From positions 1 through 8,514 of the forward strand of contig CACZON010000274.1 of the NCBI GenBank assembly GCA_902782805.1: 8,514 bases of DNA, given 5' to 3'. The notes below the pieces were generated by a model. That model was not told the origin of the DNA. It ran no database searches and saw only the letters and a list, made by a program, of their open reading frames with translations. This DNA is from Oscillospiraceae bacterium (lineage in GTDB: Bacteria > Bacillota > Clostridia > Oscillospirales > Acutalibacteraceae). Positions 5,674 through 8,514 of the stretch are shown here, in pieces; within the stretch, counting starts at the first letter, position 1, and every line of letters begins with the position of its first letter. Made by a program: the position numbers and the translations under genes.

Positions 5674-6984
5674 TTGGCCGAAATCAAACCGTTTCGCGCG
5701 ATGCGCTTTTCAACCAAAAATGCCGGCGGGATCGATTCGCTGACCTGCCCGCCTTACGATATTATCTCCGATTCCCAGCGGGAAGAGTACCTCAAAACGA
5801 ATCCTTACAACATTATCCGGCTGGAGCTGCCCAAGGGCGAAGATCCCTACCGAACCGCGGGAAACACGCTCAAAGAATGGCTTGAAAAGGGAATCCTGCG
5901 CGAGGATCATCTCCCCGGGCTTTATCTCTACGAAGAGGAATTCGAGTTAAACGGAACGAAAAAGAGCTTCCGCGGCGTGATCTGCCGGGTAAAGCTGACG
6001 CCGTTTTCCGAGGGGATCGTCCTGCCCCATGAAAACACGCTCTCAAAGGCAAAGGAAGACCGCTTTGCGCTGATGAAGGCGACCGGCTGCAACTTCAGCT
6101 GCGTCTATTCGCTCTATCTCGACGAACAGCGCGCCACGGAAGAGAAGCTTTCCCGCCTGTGCGCCGGCTCGCCGAACGTCGAAACGAACGACGGAGAAGT
6201 GACCCACCGGCTCTGGGTGGTCAGCGATCCGGTCGCGATCGAATCGATCTGCGCCGATTTTGCCTCCCGCCAGCTCTTCATTGCCGACGGGCACCACCGC
6301 TACGAAACCGCCCTGCGCTACCGCGATTTCTGCCGCGAAAACGGCCTTGCGGCGAGCGACGACTGCGACTGGGTCATGATGATGCTCGTCGATATGCAAA
6401 GCGACGGCCTTGTGGTTTTCCCGACGCACCGCCTGCTTCACGACCTGCCGGATTTCAACGCGCAGGCCCTCCTTTCGAAATGTTCCGAGTATTTCGATAT
6501 TGAACCCGATCTCCCGCTCGACGCGGCCGAAGAATCGCTCGCGGCGTATTACCGGCGCGAAATTCCCGCCTTCGCGTTTTACGGCGGCGGCGAGACCTGC
6601 TCGCTGCTCTCTCTGCGCAGCCGCGCGGCGATGGATGCGCTTTTCCCCGAGGACGCGCCCTGCATCCGCGCGCTGGACGTCTCGGTGCTTCACCGGCTGA
6701 TCCTCGAGCGTCTGCTCGGCATCGACCGCGAAAACATGGCGAACGGGATCAACCTTTCCTATACGCGATCGAAGGATGAGGCGATCGCCTCGGTGCGCTC
6801 CGGCGCGTGCCAGGCTGCGTTCCTGCTCAACCCGACCAAGATCCGCGAAATCCGGGACGTTGCCGCCGCAGGCGAAAAAATGCCGCAGAAATCGACCTAT
6901 TTCTATCCGAAGCTGATCACCGGCCTGGTGATGAACCGGATGGACGTTCGATTCCCGGAGGAATCGTCCGGTCTGTCTTTTTGA
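5674..6984 (+). CDS. DUF1015 family protein, TTG start
   Basis: This 436-residue soluble protein has no signal peptide or membrane helix. I recognise the DUF1015 family from its motifs: KPFRAMRF at the N-terminus (5-12), PPYDI (26-30), LPHENT (117-122), FIADGHHRYET (202-212), DVSVLHRLIL (335-344) and a C-terminal KSTYFYPKLITGL stretch (406-418). The length is normal for the family. The biochemical function is not established to my knowledge. The DGHHR motif resembles the signature of ParB/sulfiredoxin-fold proteins, some of which (SerK, SbnI) are free-serine kinases, and from memory DUF1015 genes often neighbour serine-biosynthesis genes in Clostridia. No serine gene is in this window, so that link stays a hypothesis. 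The gene is alone on its strand, divergent from the ABC operon, with a strong promoter and a following terminator, so it is probably monocistronic. Confidence 0.9.
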   Translation: MAEIKPFRAMRFSTKNAGGIDSLTCPPYDIISDSQREEYLKTNPYNIIRLELPKGEDPYRTAGNTLKEWLEKGILREDHLPGLYLYEEEFELNGTKKSFRGVICRVKLTPFSEGIVLPHENTLSKAKEDRFALMKATGCNFSCVYSLYLDEQRATEEKLSRLCAGSPNVETNDGEVTHRLWVVSDPVAIESICADFASRQLFIADGHHRYETALRYRDFCRENGLAASDDCDWVMMMLVDMQSDGLVVFPTHRLLHDLPDFNAQALLSKCSEYFDIEPDLPLDAAEESLAAYYRREIPAFAFYGGGETCSLLSLRSRAAMDALFPEDAPCIRALDVSVLHRLILERLLGIDRENMANGINLSYTRSKDEAIASVRSGACQAAFLLNPTKIREIRDVAAAGEKMPQKSTYFYPKLITGLVMNRMDVRFPEESSGLSF

Positions 6985-7006
6985 ATTCAAACTTCCCAAA
7001 CATAAC

Positions 7007-7034
7007 AAAAACCCCCGGAATTCCGGGGGTTTTT
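7007..7034. terminator. Bidirectional rho-independent terminator between convergent genes
   Basis: A perfect 28-bp palindrome reads A5-CCCCC-GGAATTCC-GGGGG-T5, with the plus-strand T-run extending to six bases (7030-7035). It works on both strands: it begins 22 bases after the DUF1015 stop codon and lies 14 bases beyond the stop of the convergent phosphofructokinase gene. The A and T arms give U-tracts in both directions. Confidence 0.95.
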
Positions 7035-7048
7035 TCTTGTCTGAGTCG

Positions 7049-8296
7049 TTATTTCGCAACGACTTTCCGAAGCTCTGCAAAGCGCGGAACACCGTTTTCG
7101 GTAACGCGTTTCGGCTCTCCCTGGATCAACGGAAGAACGTAGTCGATGAATTCGTCGGTCAGGCCGTTGGCCGCTTCGTTGATCATCGAATCCGGAACGT
7201 TCTTAACCGCGTTGGCAACGTCGGCAAGATCCATCAGCTTGATCTTGCAGACGTAGTTTCCGTTCTCGTCGGTCGCTCTTTCAAAGCCGACCATCTTGTC
7301 CGTAACGCCCGCAACCGCGTTTTCAACCGCGGCCTTGCCGGCGGAGAAGGATTCCTGAACGTCCGTTTCCGAAGCGATGTGCGCCGCGCAGCGCTGCATC
7401 AGCGAGAATTCGATGCCGCGAACCTTGACGTTGAATTTCTCCTTAACGATATCCGCGAGCGTTGCCGCGAGACCGCCGAGCTGCTTGTGGCCGAAGGAGT
7501 CGACCGAGCCGTCCGCCGCGCCGTATTCCACGATCAGCTTGCCGTCTTTGTCGTGGATGCCTTCGGATACGGCAACGAGGCATTTGCCTTCTTTGTCGTA
7601 AACGCGCTTGACGTCGGCGAGGAACGAATCCATATCGAAATCTTTTTCAGGCAGATAGATCAGATCCGGGCCTTTGCCGAAATGCGTGGCGATCGCGGAA
7701 GCCGCCGTGATCCAGCCGGCGTCGCGGCCCATGCATTCGAGGATGCAGATCATGCCGGTATCGTAAACGCGCGCGTCGAGATAGATCTCCATGCAGGTCG
7801 TTGCGATATACTTCGCAGCGGAAGCGTAGCCGGGGCAGTGATCCGTTCCGAACAGGTCGTTGTCGATCGTCTTCGGGACGCCCATGATGCGGCATTCGTA
7901 GCCGACCTTCTGCATATACTTCGAAACCTTGTTGCAGGTATCCATCGAGTCGTTGCCGCCGTTGTAGAAGAAATAACGGACGTTGTATTTTTTGAAGATC
8001 TCGAGGATCCGCTTGTAATCGGTATCGTCAACGTCGCTGTCCTTGAGCTTGTAGCGGCAGGAACCGAGCGCGGAAGACGGCGTATGGAGCAGAAGCTCGA
8101 GCTCCTTGGGGTCTTCTTCGTCCATCACGTAGAGGACGTCGTCGAGCACGCCTTTGATTCCGTGCGCCGCACCGTAAACTTTCGTGATCGCGGGGTTTTC
8201 GAGCGCCGTTTTAATGACGCCGTACGCACTCGCGTTGATAACGGAGGTCGGTCCGCCGGACTGTCCGATAATGCAAGCGCCTTTTAATTCTGCCAT
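7049..8296 (-). CDS. pfp: Pyrophosphate--fructose 6-phosphate 1-phosphotransferase (PPi-dependent phosphofructokinase)
   Basis: The 415-residue product belongs to the phosphofructokinase family and should interconvert fructose 6-phosphate and fructose 1,6-bisphosphate in the cytoplasm, using PPi instead of ATP. The motifs in order are: GQSGGPT (11-17), GGNDSMDT (113-120), PKTIDND (141-147), MGRDAGW (189-195), SEGIHDKDG (244-252) and RGIEFSLMQR (293-302). Asp at the second acidic position of GGNDS and Lys in PKTIDND (Gly in both places in ATP-dependent enzymes such as E. coli PfkA) are the recognised marks of PPi use. The frame stays open upstream to 8407, but the start is set at the ATG at 8296 because AAAGGAGG lies 8 bases before it and homology begins there (MAELKGACIIGQSGG); the extension would run through the terminator hairpin. 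PPi use is inferred from residues. The reaction is reversible, so flux direction is not fixed. Confidence 0.95.
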   Translation of the reverse strand: MAELKGACIIGQSGGPTSVINASAYGVIKTALENPAITKVYGAAHGIKGVLDDVLYVMDEEDPKELELLLHTPSSALGSCRYKLKDSDVDDTDYKRILEIFKKYNVRYFFYNGGNDSMDTCNKVSKYMQKVGYECRIMGVPKTIDNDLFGTDHCPGYASAAKYIATTCMEIYLDARVYDTGMICILECMGRDAGWITAASAIATHFGKGPDLIYLPEKDFDMDSFLADVKRVYDKEGKCLVAVSEGIHDKDGKLIVEYGAADGSVDSFGHKQLGGLAATLADIVKEKFNVKVRGIEFSLMQRCAAHIASETDVQESFSAGKAAVENAVAGVTDKMVGFERATDENGNYVCKIKLMDLADVANAVKNVPDSMINEAANGLTDEFIDYVLPLIQGEPKRVTENGVPRFAELRKVVAK

Positions 8297-8304
8297 GATA
8301 AGAT

Positions 8305-8312
8305 CCTCCTTT
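8305..8312 (-). promoter_or_regulatory. Ribosome binding site of the PPi-phosphofructokinase gene
   Basis: AAAGGAGG lies 8 bases before the ATG at 8296 and decides the start against the longer open frame. The short space between it and the hairpin ending at 8344 holds no convincing promoter. Confidence 0.85.
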
Positions 8313-8343
8313 GATTTTTTGATACCCTTTGAAACGGCCGGAT

Positions 8344-8391
8344 AAAAGAAAAAGCGGATTGCGGGCAACCTTACGTTACCGGCGCATCCGC
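8344..8391 (-). terminator. Rho-independent terminator or attenuator between tRNA-Glu and the phosphofructokinase gene
   Basis: On the minus strand GCGGAT, GCG and GGTAAC pair with GTTGCC, CGC and ATCCGC to give a 15-bp stem. It has a CC bulge (8381-8382), a one-base bulge (8360) and a 5-base loop (8370-8374). The stem is followed directly by TTTTTCTTTT (8344-8353). This has the form of an intrinsic terminator for the upstream tRNA transcript. Since it sits 48 bases before the phosphofructokinase ATG, it could also act as an attenuator. Confidence 0.75.
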
Positions 8392-8398
8392 ATAGGGA

Positions 8399-8424
8399 CC
8401 CGCACACGCTGCTGCGTGTGCGGG
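8399..8424. other. Strong GC-rich hairpin directly after tRNA-Glu
   Basis: CCCGCACACGC (8399-8409) and GCGTGTGCGGG (8414-8424) form a perfect 11-bp stem with a 4-base loop, starting 4 bases after the encoded CCA. There is no T-run on either side, so it is not a complete terminator. It may help tRNA 3'-end processing, pause polymerase, or stack with the terminator hairpin that follows. Confidence 0.7.
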
Positions 8425-8428
8425 CGAT

Positions 8429-8503
8429 TGGTGACCCGGACGAGATTCGAACTCGTGAACCCGCCGTGAAAGGGCGGTGTCTTAACCGCTTGACGACCGG
8501 GCC
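8429..8503 (-). tRNA. tRNA-Glu (anticodon UUC), 3' CCA encoded
   Basis: A full cloverleaf is seen on the minus strand. The acceptor stem GGCCCGG pairs with CCGGGTC (one G-U pair). The D-arm is GTC/GAC with an AAGCGGTTAA loop. The anticodon stem CCGCC/GGCGG encloses the loop CTTTCAC, giving anticodon TTC for Glu codons GAA and GAG. The variable loop is GTTC, and the T-arm ACGAG/CTCGT encloses TTCGAAT. The discriminator base is A (complement of 8432), followed by an encoded CCA (8429-8431). The body is 72 bases, 75 with CCA. No promoter is visible because the upstream side leaves the window. Confidence 0.97.
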
Positions 8504-8506
8504 GAA

Positions 8507-8514
8507 TGGTAGCG
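8507..8514 (-). tRNA. Possible 3' end of a second tRNA, cut by the window edge
   Basis: The last eight bases read CGCTACCA on the minus strand. This could be four acceptor-stem bases, discriminator A and an encoded CCA, three bases before tRNA-Glu. Such tight spacing is common in tRNA clusters of Gram-positive bacteria. Eight bases prove nothing; this is a lead only. Confidence 0.3.

Noticed and set aside
4931..5743. Open frame of 270 codons on the plus strand
   Set aside because: It is antisense to the ABC ATPase gene, crosses the divergent promoter region and enters the DUF1015 gene in another frame. It has no ribosome binding site or motif.
6043..7092. Open frame of 349 codons on the minus strand
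   Set aside because: It is antisense to the DUF1015 gene and would run through the bidirectional terminator at 7007-7034. Its composition is typical of a shadow frame.
7037..8287. Open frame of 416 codons on the plus strand
   Set aside because: It is fully antisense to the phosphofructokinase gene, which has all catalytic motifs and a good ribosome binding site. The antisense product shows no motif.
8297..8407. N-terminal extension of the phosphofructokinase frame
   Set aside because: The extra 37 codons run through the terminator hairpin and the ribosome binding site, and family similarity begins at the ATG at 8296.

Overview
The window looks like chromosomal DNA of a Gram-positive anaerobe of the class Clostridia, probably an uncultured gut-type lineage. 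The evidence is indirect: strong AGGAGG-type ribosome binding sites before nearly every gene, A+T-rich sigma-A-like promoters in otherwise fairly G+C-rich DNA, a PPi-type phosphofructokinase, a DUF1015 protein, and a SufC-like ATPase of the kind common in Clostridia. No 16S gene or other decisive marker is present, so the assignment is an inference. I see no transposase, integrase, phage gene or CRISPR array.

Layout. Positions 1-277 (-) hold the N-terminal part of a SufC-like ABC ATPase that runs off the left edge, with its own extended -10 promoter. A minus-strand operon of four genes fills 5473 down to 452: ABC ATPase (4496-5473), six-helix ABC-2 permease (3795-4499), GldG-like membrane protein (1934-3781) and DUF4340 membrane protein (452-1930). 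The genes overlap or are separated by at most 13 bases, and a rho-independent terminator at 399-428 ends the operon. A 200-base intergenic region (5474-5673) carries divergent promoters for this operon and for a DUF1015 gene on the plus strand (5674-6984, TTG start). A perfectly palindromic bidirectional terminator (7007-7034) separates it from the convergent PPi-dependent phosphofructokinase gene (7049-8296, minus). Upstream of that gene lie two hairpins (8344-8424) and a tRNA-Glu(UUC) gene (8429-8503). The last eight bases may be the 3' end of a further tRNA.

How the parts work together. The four-gene operon should make one membrane complex. The ATPase and permease form the ABC-2 core, and the GldG-like and DUF4340 proteins are membrane-anchored partners with large extracytoplasmic domains. 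This gene set resembles the GldA/GldF/GldG module of Bacteroidetes gliding motility, but related sets are widespread in non-gliding bacteria and their substrate is unknown. It is the least understood part of the window. The phosphofructokinase belongs to PPi-linked glycolysis. The DUF1015 protein has no assigned function here. The phosphofructokinase has no convincing promoter of its own and sits just behind a tRNA gene and a terminator-like hairpin, so read-through control is possible.

All other long open frames are antisense or out-of-frame shadows of these genes. The most striking is a roughly 2.8-kb frame at 1016-3841.
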